The notes beneath the pieces were generated by a model that was not told the origin of the DNA, did not search any database, and saw only the letters and a program-made list of their open reading frames with translations. This document shows, piece after piece, positions 17,607-26,894 of a stretch of 64,000 nt of DNA. Each line of letters starts with the position of its first letter. Position 1 is the stretch's first letter. The stretch covers positions 451,163 to 515,162 of the forward strand of contig NZ_KV917376.1 in NCBI RefSeq assembly GCF_002019695.1. Direction: 5' to 3'. The position numbers and the translations under genes are program-made. This DNA is from Evansella clarkii (GTDB taxonomy: Bacteria > Bacillota > Bacilli > Bacillales > Salisediminibacteriaceae).

Positions 17607-18059
17607 GTGTTTGGTACGGATTTATATATTGCAATAGTTATTGGTGTTATTTTAAGTCTGATTTACGTAGAAAAGACAGGAATCGTTCCAGCCGGGCTGA
17701 TTGTGCCCGGCTATTTGGGGCTTGTTTTTGATCAGCTCATGTTTCTGGTAGTTGTGGCGCTGATTAGTCTTGTAACCTATTTATTTGTTACACAAGTGAT
17801 TGGAAGAATAACAGTTTTATATGGAAGGCGGAAATTTGCCGCGATGCTCACTGTCGGTGTGCTTCTGAAAATGAGCTTTGATTTTCTCACAGGCTTTGAA
17901 GTCCCCTTCGAGGTATATGAGCTCCGGGGTATCGGTGTTATTGTACCGGGGCTGATCGCTAATACAATTCATAAACAAGGAATCATTCCAACATTTAGTT
18001 CAACACTTGTTATTTCATTTTTCACATTCGTAATCATAACAGTTTATCACCTGTTTTAG
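17607..18059 (+). CDS. pgsC: Poly-gamma-glutamate synthesis protein PgsC/CapC
   Basis: Membrane partner of PgsB, 150 residues with about five hydrophobic segments. Typical blocks are GLIVPGYLGL near residue 30 and RGIGVIVPGLIANTIHKQG near residue 110. It starts with GTG after GGGAGGAACCCTC. The 193-base leader between pgsB and pgsC has no gene. It carries GAAAACTCGCCGATTGGCGA (from 17478), related to a stretch near 34507. Confidence 0.95.
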   Translation: MFGTDLYIAIVIGVILSLIYVEKTGIVPAGLIVPGYLGLVFDQLMFLVVVALISLVTYLFVTQVIGRITVLYGRRKFAAMLTVGVLLKMSFDFLTGFEVPFEVYELRGIGVIVPGLIANTIHKQGIIPTFSSTLVISFFTFVIITVYHLF

Positions 18060-18074
18060 AGGGAGCGATCCTAG

Positions 18075-19484
18075 ATGGAAGATTATACTTTTAAGGAAAA
18101 GGTTCTGGACTGGATTAAAAAACACCGAAAAAATGCAACCAGAGATTCTCTGATCGCATTAGCTGTAGTTATTTTAATCATTGCAGTCGACAGTTTACTC
18201 ATAAATCCGGAGGCTCCGGAAACTACCCGCCCTGACAATGTGGAGTATCGTATGTCAATGATTGGCGACATTATGATGGGGCGCCATGTACAGGATGCGG
18301 CAAGATATCAGGGCGAGCCAATTTCACGTGTTTTTAACTATGTGTATCCTTACTTTCATGATTCTGATTACACTACCGCTAACTTCGAAGCAGCAATTAT
18401 GGACCCAGATGATCCGGTAGTGGAAAACGAAGTCGATGAATGGGCTTTGGAAAATAAAGATATTCACCTGTATGCAAAACCAGATACATTAGATGCGATG
18501 GAAGCTGCCGGGATTGACTCTATCAGTCTGGCTAATAACCATACAATGGATTACGGCGATCTCTCCCTGGAGCAGACATTAGAACATGTAAAAAATTCCA
18601 ATGTCGATTTTGTAGGCCTGGGAGAAGTCCGCGGAGGTGCTGGCACTGCTTTAGGAGATACTGATGAGGACTCAGGCTTCCAGGGTGAAGAAGGAACTGA
18701 GTCAGAAGAAAATGTTACAGAGGAAGGCGTACCTGCCGGTGAAGATTCAGCGGAAGAAGACTCTTCAATCGAGGGCTCAAATCCAGCCGATGAAGAGACT
18801 GACTTAACAGACCGGGACTTAGAAGATCCAATTGAAGCAGCGAGAATTTCTTACTTCGAAATGGGAGACGGTTTGACAGGAGCTTTAATTGGTTTTACTG
18901 AGGTCAGGGTTGTCGGCTTTGATGCCAACGACCATGTAGGCGGCGTATTTTCTTTCTTTGACGGCGGTGATGCTGTCCTTAGGGAGAGGCTCGCAGAAGC
19001 AAATGAAAACGCCGATGTAGTCTTTGTTCATGTCCACTGGGGCGATGAGTACCAGGTAGGCTATAATGACGACCAAAGAAGGCTTGCCCAGCTGATGGTT
19101 AATTACGGAGCAGACGTTATTATTGGCCACCACTCACACGTACTGGAGCCCGTTACAATTATTGAAGGCACTGCAGGAAACAGAGCAGTTGTTATGAATA
19201 GTTTAGGAAACTTTATTTTTGACCAGGGCTGGTCCAGAACGAAAGAAACTGTAATTGCCCAGCTCGACTTTCTTGAGGACGGCAGCAAAGAATTATCTTT
19301 TGTTCCTATCAGGCTCTTAGATTCACAGCCTCGGGAAACGAGCGGTATTACAAAACCTTACCGGAATTTCAGGATATTCCGCACGCTCAGAAAAGAACTG
19401 GATGAAAGTTTATGGCGAGTGGAAAATGACCGATTAATTATCGACTTGGACGCGGCTGGGGTACTGGAAGGGGTTGAGTTATAA
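18075..19484 (+). CDS. pgsA: Poly-gamma-glutamate capsule protein PgsA/CapA
   Basis: Membrane-anchored protein of the CapA family with a metallophosphatase-like fold, needed for polymer export. 469 residues: a cytoplasmic N-terminus, one helix at about 25-44, then an outer domain with MIGDIMMGRHV, NFEAAI, SLANNHTMDYG, HVHWGDEY and IIGHHSHVLEP. It is about 90 residues longer than B. subtilis PgsA. Most of the excess is an acidic low-complexity insertion at about 195-256, rich in E, D, S and G, between the FVGLGE block and the rest of the fold. It lies 15 bases after pgsC. Confidence 0.95.
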   Translation: MEDYTFKEKVLDWIKKHRKNATRDSLIALAVVILIIAVDSLLINPEAPETTRPDNVEYRMSMIGDIMMGRHVQDAARYQGEPISRVFNYVYPYFHDSDYTTANFEAAIMDPDDPVVENEVDEWALENKDIHLYAKPDTLDAMEAAGIDSISLANNHTMDYGDLSLEQTLEHVKNSNVDFVGLGEVRGGAGTALGDTDEDSGFQGEEGTESEENVTEEGVPAGEDSAEEDSSIEGSNPADEETDLTDRDLEDPIEAARISYFEMGDGLTGALIGFTEVRVVGFDANDHVGGVFSFFDGGDAVLRERLAEANENADVVFVHVHWGDEYQVGYNDDQRRLAQLMVNYGADVIIGHHSHVLEPVTIIEGTAGNRAVVMNSLGNFIFDQGWSRTKETVIAQLDFLEDGSKELSFVPIRLLDSQPRETSGITKPYRNFRIFRTLRKELDESLWRVENDRLIIDLDAAGVLEGVEL

Positions 19485-19486
19485 CT

Positions 19487-21310
19487 ATGAATTACTTAAG
19501 AATCACAAACATACTCGCAGTTGTTATTTTTCTCGGCCTCGTAGCTTACAGCTATTTTGAGGATGAGCACTTTGACCCTAACCGGCAGCCATACTCCGGC
19601 GGAGAATTTACAGAGCGGCAGGAAGATTCGGTGGAGGTTGCACAGGATCCGGCAGCAACTGAAGAAGAACGGGAACATGTTGGTGTATACGGTGTCAGTG
19701 CGGCCCACCCTCTTGCAGTGGAAGCAGGGATGAGAGTCATGGAGGAATATGGCGGCAACGCCGTTGACGCTGCGATCGCTGTTTCATTTGTTCTTAACGT
19801 AGTAGAACCATATGGATCAGGTATTGGCGGAGGCGGATCTATGATCGTCCACGAACCTGAGAACGGTGCTGTCCACTATGACTACCGTGAATTAGTCCCG
19901 GAAAGCGGAGCGTGGGGCACTCGGGCTGCTGCTGTGCCTGGAATGGTTGATGGTATGGAAACACTCTATCAGGACTACGGCTCCGTTAACTGGGAGGACC
20001 TGCTTCAGCCGGCAATTGATCATGCTTACGATGGTTTTCTCGTAGATGAAAACCTTCATCAGCGTATAGCCAATTCCGCTCGCTGGCTTGAATTTACCGA
20101 CGGGGGTTCAGAGCGATACTATCCGGAAGGGCGGGCAATTGGCCTGCGTGATAACTTAGTTCAGGAAGAACTTGGCCGCACACTGGAATTAATACGTGAT
20201 AACGGGGCTGCCGGGTTCTATGAAGGTGAGATCGGCGAAGCAATTGCCCAGCATACGGGCTTTCAGGTTAGCGATTTAGCAGCTTATTCGACTGAAAAAA
20301 GAGCTCCTGCAACTGCTCAGTATAATGGCTTTACCATTCACGGTGGTGCTCCCCCTACTTCCGGTGTAGTTCTTGCACAGGCTTTGCAGATTGCCGAAAC
20401 AATGGATTTGTCTGAAATTCTTGATTCGGATCTGCCGATGGATGACGGCCTAAAGCTCGGGGATATTATTGATAATGAAGACTGGCAGCATGTATATCTG
20501 CATTTAATCAGTGAAATTACCAAAACAGTGTACGCTGACAGGCTCGATACACTGGGCGACCCGCTGTTCGAGGACGTGGATTATGACGCACTTACTGCTC
20601 CTGAGTATACAGCAGGACTGATTGATGAAATTGATTTTGATTCTATAGATGTGGAAAATTTATGGGACAGCCCGGCTGAAATTAATGACTCCCGGCATAC
20701 AACTCACTTTGTGGTTGTTGATAAAGACGGGATGATGGTTTCAGCGACAAATTCACTTGGTGAGTTCTTCGGCGCCGGGTTAAATATCAAAGGCTTTTTC
20801 ATGAATAACCAGCAAAATAACTTCTCTGAAAATCCGGAATCGCCAAACTTCCTGGAACCAGGAAAGCGCCCTCGTTCCTTCGTTTCTCCGACAATATTTG
20901 AGGAAGAAGGCCGCGCAGTGCTTGGTATTGGTACACCTGGGGGTACGAGAATACCTGCAATGCTTTTCCAGACTATCATGCAGTATGAATATGGTCTCCA
21001 CCAAAGTACCGGGGAACCATTAACACTGCAGGAGGCAATCACACGCCCTCGTTTTTACGCAGATGGGGATGTTATGTATGTTGAACAAGAGCTGCCTCCA
21101 TCTGCGGAACAGGCACTGAATAATATGGGGTATGCAGTCCGGCTGCAGACTTCTCCTCTTTATTACGGTGGTATTCAGGGGCTTGGTATAGAGCTTGACG
21201 AACATGGCTATGTCCAGCGTATGTTCGGCGGAGGAGACCCACGCCGTGACGGAGCCTGGCAGATCGCAACTGAAGAAGAAGGCGCTGGTGAGATCCAGCA
21301 GGAAGACTAG
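19487..21310 (+). CDS. ggt: Gamma-glutamyltransferase (CapD-like) of the capsule operon
   Basis: An N-terminal nucleophile hydrolase that cleaves and transfers gamma-glutamyl bonds. As the fourth capsule gene it probably trims poly-gamma-glutamate or attaches it to the cell wall, as CapD does in Bacillus anthracis. 607 residues with an N-terminal membrane anchor (about 5-23). The self-cleavage and catalytic Thr is at 405 in HTTHFVVVDKDG, followed by SATNSLGEFFGAG. GIGGGGSM near residue 111 and GIGTPGGTRIPAM near 484 are family blocks. It starts 2 bases after the pgsA stop. Whether hydrolysis or anchoring dominates cannot be read from sequence. Confidence 0.93.
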   Translation: MNYLRITNILAVVIFLGLVAYSYFEDEHFDPNRQPYSGGEFTERQEDSVEVAQDPAATEEEREHVGVYGVSAAHPLAVEAGMRVMEEYGGNAVDAAIAVSFVLNVVEPYGSGIGGGGSMIVHEPENGAVHYDYRELVPESGAWGTRAAAVPGMVDGMETLYQDYGSVNWEDLLQPAIDHAYDGFLVDENLHQRIANSARWLEFTDGGSERYYPEGRAIGLRDNLVQEELGRTLELIRDNGAAGFYEGEIGEAIAQHTGFQVSDLAAYSTEKRAPATAQYNGFTIHGGAPPTSGVVLAQALQIAETMDLSEILDSDLPMDDGLKLGDIIDNEDWQHVYLHLISEITKTVYADRLDTLGDPLFEDVDYDALTAPEYTAGLIDEIDFDSIDVENLWDSPAEINDSRHTTHFVVVDKDGMMVSATNSLGEFFGAGLNIKGFFMNNQQNNFSENPESPNFLEPGKRPRSFVSPTIFEEEGRAVLGIGTPGGTRIPAMLFQTIMQYEYGLHQSTGEPLTLQEAITRPRFYADGDVMYVEQELPPSAEQALNNMGYAVRLQTSPLYYGGIQGLGIELDEHGYVQRMFGGGDPRRDGAWQIATEEEGAGEIQQED

Positions 21311-21350
21311 TAATATTTGTTATTGAGCAATAAGATATAATATCAAGCAA

Positions 21351-21388
21351 AAACGCCTGGAGTTTTTATCCAGGCGTTTTGTTTGTTT
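21351..21388 (+). terminator. Terminator of the capsule operon
   Basis: AACGCCTGG-AGTTTTTAT-CCAGGCGTT is followed by TTGTTTGTTTT. Confidence 0.9.
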
Positions 21389-21595
21389 TATAGTGAATGT
21401 GCAATGAGGATCCGCTCCACATTCCTATAGCACCTTTTTATCTGTTATACCGCCATTCCGCATGATAGAGGCTTTTCTGTTACTTAGTAATTAATTACAC
21501 AAAATTTCACACCAAACAGTACCAGGCGAGCGTTTAGGTTCGTTCTGCAAGGGTACTACTACATATAAGATAAAATATATCCTCCGCCTGAACTT

Positions 21596-21630
21596 TACAT
21601 AGTCACGAGCTGACTAAACTACTCTATGTA
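21596..21630 (+). promoter_or_regulatory. Palindromic candidate operator before the P450 gene
   Basis: TACATAG (21596-21602) and CTATGTA (21624-21630) form a perfect inverted repeat around a second one, TAGTC/GACTA. It ends 12 bases before the ribosome site AAAAGGAGC, so a bound protein would block transcription or initiation. The binding factor is unknown. Confidence 0.4.
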
Positions 21631-21648
21631 TAAAAGGAGCTGAAGTTA

Positions 21649-22959
21649 ATGAAGGTAAAAACCCCCATTCCTAAAGCTAAGGGGATTGACAACTCCATGT
21701 CTCTTATTAAGGAAGGATTCCACTTTCTCCCGAACAGACGCGAGGAGCTTGGATCTGATATTTTTGAAACACGTCTTATGGGGAGAAAAGCTGTTTGTAT
21801 GAGCGGTGAAGAAGCAGCTGAAGTCTTCTATGATAATGATAAATTTAAGCGAAAAGGGGCTCTTCCAAAGCCGCTCCAACTGTCGCTGTTCGGAACTGGC
21901 AGTGTTCATGCCCTCGATGGAGAAGCACATAAAAACAGAAAAAGAATGTTTTTATCCATGTTTACTCCTGAAAGGGTCGAGGATCTGAACAGAATCGCCT
22001 TAAAGCACCTTGATAATAAAGTGAACCAATGGGTAAAGCGAGATAAAGTTATTTTAATTGATGAAATGCACGAAATTCTCACCCGTGCAGGATGTGAGTG
22101 GGCCGGCGTACCGCTGAAAGAAGAAGAAGTGGAACAGCGGACGGCGGAAGTTGGTCAGATGATTGACTCATTCGGAGGCTCTCTCTCCAGATGGCGGAAC
22201 GGTAAAAAGGCTCGTGACAGCCATGAGGAATGGCTCGAAGGAATTATTAAAAAAATCCGCAAAGGGAAAATGGAAGTTCCGGCGAACACTGCCGCATACA
22301 TTGTCGCCCACCACAGAGAATTAAACGGTAAACGGCTGGACAGCAGGCAGGCGGCGATTGAACTGAGCAACTCCTTCCGTCCGCTTATCGCTACTGCATA
22401 CTTCCTCACTCTTGGAGCGGTAGCAATGCATGAGCACCCGGGAACTATGGAGAAGCTTAAAAAAGACGAGGGAAATTACAGCCACATGTTCTCTCAGGAA
22501 GTAAGGCGTTACTACCCGTTCGTTCCTGCTATGGCTGCTAAAGTAAAGAAAGATTTTGTATGGCACGATTATAAATTCAAGAAAGACACCCTTGTAGTAC
22601 TGGATATCTTCGGCACTAACCGCCATCCTGACAACTGGGAACAAGCCGATGAATTTATTCCTGAAAGGTTTAAAGACTGGAAAGGAAGCCCGTTTTCCTT
22701 TATTCCCCAAGGAGGCGGAGACCATCATATCGGCCACCGCTGTGCCGGTGAATGGCTGACAGTTATGGTAATGCGCTCGTTCTTTAAATACTTTGTTAAC
22801 AATATGAATTACCATGTCCCTGAACAAAACCTCGCATACAGCCTTGAGAGGATGCCTACATTCCCAAAGAGCGGCTTCGTAATCACCGACGTGAAAAAAG
22901 CATCCGACTCAGGAGAAAAAATGCAGGAAATGATGCATAACCCGATTACAGTGAAATAA
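21649..22959 (+). CDS. cypC: Cytochrome P450 of the CYP152 family (fatty-acid peroxygenase)
   Basis: Uses hydrogen peroxide directly to hydroxylate, or sometimes decarboxylate, long-chain fatty acids. 436 residues, soluble. The haem-ligand Cys is at 365 in GHRCAGEWLTV, with a PQGGGDHHIG approach typical of CYP152. The usual acid-alcohol pair of the I helix is replaced by Arg244-Pro245 (SNSFRPLIATAYF), the hallmark of peroxygenases that bind the substrate carboxylate. EVRRYYPFVP holds the ExxR motif. The C-terminus is about 15-20 residues longer than in B. subtilis CypC. Monocistronic, with its own terminator. Confidence 0.95.
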   Translation: MKVKTPIPKAKGIDNSMSLIKEGFHFLPNRREELGSDIFETRLMGRKAVCMSGEEAAEVFYDNDKFKRKGALPKPLQLSLFGTGSVHALDGEAHKNRKRMFLSMFTPERVEDLNRIALKHLDNKVNQWVKRDKVILIDEMHEILTRAGCEWAGVPLKEEEVEQRTAEVGQMIDSFGGSLSRWRNGKKARDSHEEWLEGIIKKIRKGKMEVPANTAAYIVAHHRELNGKRLDSRQAAIELSNSFRPLIATAYFLTLGAVAMHEHPGTMEKLKKDEGNYSHMFSQEVRRYYPFVPAMAAKVKKDFVWHDYKFKKDTLVVLDIFGTNRHPDNWEQADEFIPERFKDWKGSPFSFIPQGGGDHHIGHRCAGEWLTVMVMRSFFKYFVNNMNYHVPEQNLAYSLERMPTFPKSGFVITDVKKASDSGEKMQEMMHNPITVK

Positions 22960-22971
22960 TAAGTACCGTCC

Positions 22972-23008
22972 AAAACTCTGCCTTGTATTCCAGGCGGAGT
23001 TTTTTTAT
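22972..23008 (+). terminator. Terminator of the P450 gene
   Basis: AACTCTGCCT-TGTATTCC-AGGCGGAGTT is followed by TTTTTATTT. Confidence 0.88.
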
Positions 23009-23083
23009 TTAGCAAAATAACGGATAATCACACAAATTTTCGGTTATTGAGCATAATAACAACTAATTGTGAGGTGATAAGCT

Positions 23084-24340
23084 ATGCAGAAAACTGATAA
23101 TATAACTGCATATATTAACAAGCATGCCACTCCTTATACACAAACGGCAGACCTTGAACCATTAATCAAGGAAGCGTCCAAAGCACGGTACGTAATGCTT
23201 GGAGAAGCGTCCCACGGAACATCAGAATTTTATACAATAAGGGCTGAAATTACTAAGCATCTTATTGAAGAGCATGGTTATTCCTTTGTAGCTGTCGAAG
23301 GAGACTGGCCCCCCTGTTTTGAAGTAAATCGCTACGTTAAGGGCATGGCTCCTGAGTACTCCACTGCCCGTGATGTGCTCCGGTCATTTAACCGCTGGCC
23401 CCAGTGGATGTGGGCCAACGAAGAGATCATTCCCCTCATTGAGTGGATGAAGGAGTTTAATAAAAAGCAGCCCGCCAGGAACCAGGCTGGATTTTACGGG
23501 CTCGATGTGTACAGCCTCTGGGAATCCATGGAGGCGATAATAGAATACCTGGAGAAAATTAAGTCCCCTGATGTTGAAAAGGCAAAAAATGCCTTTGAAT
23601 GCTTTGAGCCATTTAATAAGAAGCCGGAAAAATACGGCGTATCTGCAGCTTATTATGGTGAAGACTGTATGGAAGAAATGCTGGAGATGCTGCGGACACT
23701 AAGGCAGAATAAAAGTACGTATGACGATGACCCGGAAGCCTCATTAAACATGCAGGCAAACGCAGTTGCTGCAAGTAATGCTGAAGCATATTACCACGCC
23801 ATGGTAAGCCATGATGCAGAATCATGGAATATCCGTGACAAACATATGATGGAAGCCCTTCGCATTATTAGCGAGCACTACGGTACAGGTACTAAAGGAA
23901 TCGTCTGGGAGCACAACACTCACATAGGAGACGCCCGGGCTACTGATATGGCCAGTGAAGGGATGGTTAATGTGGGGCAGCTTGCCAGGGAAATGTATGG
24001 AGAGGAAGATGTTTATGCGGTAGGTTTCGGCACCCATAGAGGCACAGTCATCGCAGGAGCAAAATGGGGTGCTATTCCTGAAAAGCTGGTAGTTCCTAAA
24101 GGAGTAGCAGGAAGCTGGGAAGACCTCCTTCACAAGTCAGGCTCTTTTAATAAATTTATTATGTTTAATGAGGAGAACCGGAAGCTTTTCAGAGATATTA
24201 TCGGGCACCGGGCAATTGGTGTCGTTTATCATCCTGAAATGGAGCACCTTGGAAACTACGTCCCTTCCCGGATTTCAGAACGGTATGATGCGTTTATCCA
24301 TGTAGATGAAACAAAAGCCTTAACTCCACTAAATAGCTAG
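23084..24340 (+). CDS. Erythromycin esterase-like family protein
   Basis: A 418-residue hydrolase of the Ere/succinoglycan-synthesis family. Catalytic marks are Glu41 and His44 in MLGEASHGTSEFY, EGDWPP near residue 70, and IVWEHNTHIGDARATDM near residue 270, which contain the His and Glu residues used by EreA/EreB. Most chromosomal members have unknown substrates; macrolide hydrolysis is possible but not implied. The ribosome site is GAGGTGATAAGCT. The preceding region has an ATAACGGA...TTTTCGGTTAT palindrome like the hairpins in the repeats at 3.1 and 33.9 kb. Confidence 0.88.
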   Translation: MQKTDNITAYINKHATPYTQTADLEPLIKEASKARYVMLGEASHGTSEFYTIRAEITKHLIEEHGYSFVAVEGDWPPCFEVNRYVKGMAPEYSTARDVLRSFNRWPQWMWANEEIIPLIEWMKEFNKKQPARNQAGFYGLDVYSLWESMEAIIEYLEKIKSPDVEKAKNAFECFEPFNKKPEKYGVSAAYYGEDCMEEMLEMLRTLRQNKSTYDDDPEASLNMQANAVAASNAEAYYHAMVSHDAESWNIRDKHMMEALRIISEHYGTGTKGIVWEHNTHIGDARATDMASEGMVNVGQLAREMYGEEDVYAVGFGTHRGTVIAGAKWGAIPEKLVVPKGVAGSWEDLLHKSGSFNKFIMFNEENRKLFRDIIGHRAIGVVYHPEMEHLGNYVPSRISERYDAFIHVDETKALTPLNS

Positions 24341-24468
24341 CTTTTTTCCGGCACTCCGGAATCTTCCGTTTGTGACAATTTTTCATCATATCGCCCGAAG
24401 AACTCCATCTGGCTGAAAAAACCTATAAAATGATAGTAGCAGTAAGAATGAAAAAAGAGGTGCAGCAG

Positions 24469-24900
24469 ATGGAACAGAATGAAATCAATCAGGAAATAAT
24501 GCGTATTTTAGATGAAAGCAAATTAGGAAGCCTGACTACTATGAAAAAGGACAGACAGCCATTTTCCCGGTATATGATTTTTCGAAATGAAGGGTACACG
24601 CTTTACGCTGTGTCGAGTAAAAACACAGATAAAGTACGGGATATTCTGAACAATAAAAAGGTTCATATTCTGATCGGCTTTTCCGGTTTTGGAAAACCCT
24701 TCGTTGATATGACAGCAGAAGCAACCATTCATGAGGATGAGAGTTTAAGGAAGAAATTCTGGCATGAAAATTTCCGTAAATACCTTGAGGGACCCGATGA
24801 TCCGAATTATGTAGTCATCCGGTGTGAGCCAGCTGTTGTTCGTCTGATGAGCCATCCTCAGCTTGATGGTCCAGTAGTATTAACATCCGAAAAAGTTTAG
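24469..24900 (+). CDS. Pyridoxamine-phosphate-oxidase-like flavin protein (general stress protein 26 type)
   Basis: About 143 residues with the split-barrel FMN-binding fold: MRILDESKLGSLTTMKKD, then SRYMIFRNEGYTLYAVSS, KVRDILNNKKVHILIGF, and a C-terminal strand ending in PVVLTSEKV. It resembles YdaG-type stress proteins rather than true PdxH. The ATG at 24469 follows AAAGAGGTGCAGCAG; an in-frame ATG 39 bases upstream has no ribosome site. A role in stress physiology is inferred from the family only. Confidence 0.85.
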   Translation: MEQNEINQEIMRILDESKLGSLTTMKKDRQPFSRYMIFRNEGYTLYAVSSKNTDKVRDILNNKKVHILIGFSGFGKPFVDMTAEATIHEDESLRKKFWHENFRKYLEGPDDPNYVVIRCEPAVVRLMSHPQLDGPVVLTSEKV

Positions 24901-25093
24901 ATTTTCTTTTCTGCGCCCTTGCCATTGCCAGGGCGTATTTATATGCTTCTAAAAAGAAAAACACTCATAATTTATCAAAAATTCCAATTATTACCCGGAA
25001 AATATTATATAATGAAAATGACCGATGTTCTGTCCTTCGGTAAAACTGCAGATCTTATTATTATTACATACTTTTCCTGGGAGGATGCCAGTT

Positions 25094-26338
25094 ATGAAAG
25101 TAAAGCTCTACATATTTTCCTTGTTTGCAGCAAGCTTACTGGTTGCTTTCTCTTCAGGTCCTGTCCAGATCGAGAGTACAACTTTTCTTACTGCCTTAAT
25201 CATTTATTTGTTTTTTTCCATAATATATTACAATATGAGAATCTTTCAGAAAAAAGGCGGAACTACCACAGACTACGGGATAAGCTACAGTATGTCTTTC
25301 GCTTTGTTTACTGGCCCTTTAGGCCTTCTCATATATGAGTTTTTATACCGTCTGAGCAGTTATATTATGCAAAAATCGGCCAAAAGGGCTGATCCTGATG
25401 AGTTCCTGCATATTTTTTATAATGCTGGCTCCTTTGTGCTCGTCCATTCTGCAGGCTATTACTTATACCAGTTTCTGCTTCCTTATTTTCAGCCCCTCCC
25501 GTTCGGATTCTGGCTGCTATTAATTTTACTTGTAATTATTACATCCTTTTTAACGGATTTCATCATATCCATCCTGTTTTACTTACTGGGCGAAATCACT
25601 ACCCGTGAAGAAGCCTTCCATTTCTTTAAAGACAGAAGCCGGTTGGATATGGCAAAAACTTCCTTTACTAATGGCTTTCTGCTGCTTTTCCTTATTGAGG
25701 GGCGCTGGGAACTCCTCGTAAGTCTGTTTATACTCAATTATATTGTTAACCAGTCGTTCCATACAAAGACTCAGAGCCTCCAGGCAAAAGAGGAACGGGA
25801 TAAATTCAGAAAGATGGCTTATACTGATTTTCTGACTGGTTTATATAACCGGGCTTTTATGGACAAAAAAATGGAACAGTTAAACCAAACAAAAGAACAA
25901 GTTGGGGTAATAGTTGCTGATATTGATAATTTCAAAAGAATTAATGACGATTATAATCATGCTGCCGGGGACTCTGTTATCAGGCATTTCGCCCAGACTC
26001 TGGCAAGCACGTTAAGTAAAGATGATTATTTATTCCGCAGCGGAGGCGAGGAATTCGCGGTCTTTCTCAGAAACAGGAGCTTTGAAGAAATGGCTGAGCT
26101 GGCAGAGAAAATGCGCCGGGAAGTGGCCTCAGGCTCCGCAGAAGCAGAATTTAAAGGGGAAACAACCCAGATTAGCTATACCTCCTCCTTTGGTTTGTAC
26201 TGCTTTACTATTTCTGAAAAAATGCCCATGGAAAAAGCGTTCATAAGAGCTGATCATCTTCTTATAGAGGCTAAACGAAACGGTAAAAACAGGGTTACTG
26301 CTGAGTCTCCACAACCTGCAGCGGCAACAGTTAACTAG
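25094..26338 (+). CDS. Membrane diguanylate cyclase (GGDEF protein)
   Basis: Makes cyclic di-GMP from GTP. About 414 residues: six to seven membrane helices (about 5-220), a linker with KEERDKFRKMAYTDFLTGLY, and a C-terminal GGDEF domain with the intact catalytic motif SGGEEFAVF and ADIDNFKRINDDYNH. The product-inhibition I-site RxxD is absent: the residues at that position read SKDD. The ATG at 25094 has GGGAGG 9 bases before it; the frame is open for 23 more codons upstream without a good site. Neighbours give no pathway hint, although a cyclic di-GMP link to the nearby capsule genes is possible. Confidence 0.93.
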   Translation: MKVKLYIFSLFAASLLVAFSSGPVQIESTTFLTALIIYLFFSIIYYNMRIFQKKGGTTTDYGISYSMSFALFTGPLGLLIYEFLYRLSSYIMQKSAKRADPDEFLHIFYNAGSFVLVHSAGYYLYQFLLPYFQPLPFGFWLLLILLVIITSFLTDFIISILFYLLGEITTREEAFHFFKDRSRLDMAKTSFTNGFLLLFLIEGRWELLVSLFILNYIVNQSFHTKTQSLQAKEERDKFRKMAYTDFLTGLYNRAFMDKKMEQLNQTKEQVGVIVADIDNFKRINDDYNHAAGDSVIRHFAQTLASTLSKDDYLFRSGGEEFAVFLRNRSFEEMAELAEKMRREVASGSAEAEFKGETTQISYTSSFGLYCFTISEKMPMEKAFIRADHLLIEAKRNGKNRVTAESPQPAAATVN

Positions 26339-26417
26339 CCCCTTGTTGTTTGAGATGGCTCAAAAAAGGTAAATTAGTAATAATACAAGTTTTAGCCGAA
26401 AAACAGGAGGGATTACA

Positions 26418-26813
26418 ATGGCTAACCCAATTGTTTTATTTGATGGTGACTGCAACTTTTGCGACTCAAGTGTGCAATTTATTTTAAAGCGTGATAAAGA
26501 GGAAAAATTCTATTTTACCGCCTTACAAAGCAAGGCAGGCGAGGAGCTGCAGGAAAAACATAATGTCTCCTCTGATATTGACAGTATGGTTTTAATCGAT
26601 GGAGATAAAGTTTATTATAAATCCGGAGCTGCCCTGAGAATCGCAAGGCATCTTAAAGGCCTGTGGAAGCTCTCCTATATCTTTATTATCGTCCCGCCCC
26701 CGATCCGGAATGCGGTATATAATATTATTGCAAACAACAGATATAAGTGGTTCGGAAAAAAAGAAGAGAGCTGTGCCCTCCCATCTCCTGAAGTAAGAAA
26801 AAGGTTCCTCTAA
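26418..26813 (+). CDS. DCC-family thiol-disulfide oxidoreductase-like protein (DUF393, YuxK type)
   Basis: 131 residues. The family-defining DGDCNFC motif has Cys12 and Cys15 near the N-terminus in a thioredoxin-like setting, and the C-terminal part ends in FGKKEESCALPSPEVRKRF. Members are thought to be redox-active, but substrates are unknown. The ribosome site is CAGGAGGGATTACA. It stands alone with a strong terminator behind. Confidence 0.92.
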   Translation: MANPIVLFDGDCNFCDSSVQFILKRDKEEKFYFTALQSKAGEELQEKHNVSSDIDSMVLIDGDKVYYKSGAALRIARHLKGLWKLSYIFIIVPPPIRNAVYNIIANNRYKWFGKKEESCALPSPEVRKRFL

Positions 26814-26842
26814 CCCAGCCGGTTAAATAGCAGTTGAGCACA

Positions 26843-26880
26843 AGAGAAAGCCTGCCATTCCGGCAGGCTTTCTTTTTTTA
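26843..26880. terminator. Terminator, usable in both directions
   Basis: GAAAGCCTGCC-ATTCC-GGCAGGCTTTC is followed by TTTTTTT. It separates the DCC gene from the converging gene at 26895. Confidence 0.9.
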
Positions 26881-26894
26881 GTCCCCTTTTACTC

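Larger units (their letters stand above)
21311..21648. other. Intergenic region between capsule operon and P450
   Basis: It holds the capsule terminator (21351-21388) and the P450 promoter region with a palindrome (21596-21630). No gene is seen. Confidence 0.6.

Noticed and set aside
23084..24340. Acquired macrolide resistance gene
   Set aside because: The family motifs are present, but there is no mobile context or resistance neighbour. Chromosomal members of this family are common and mostly of unknown substrate.
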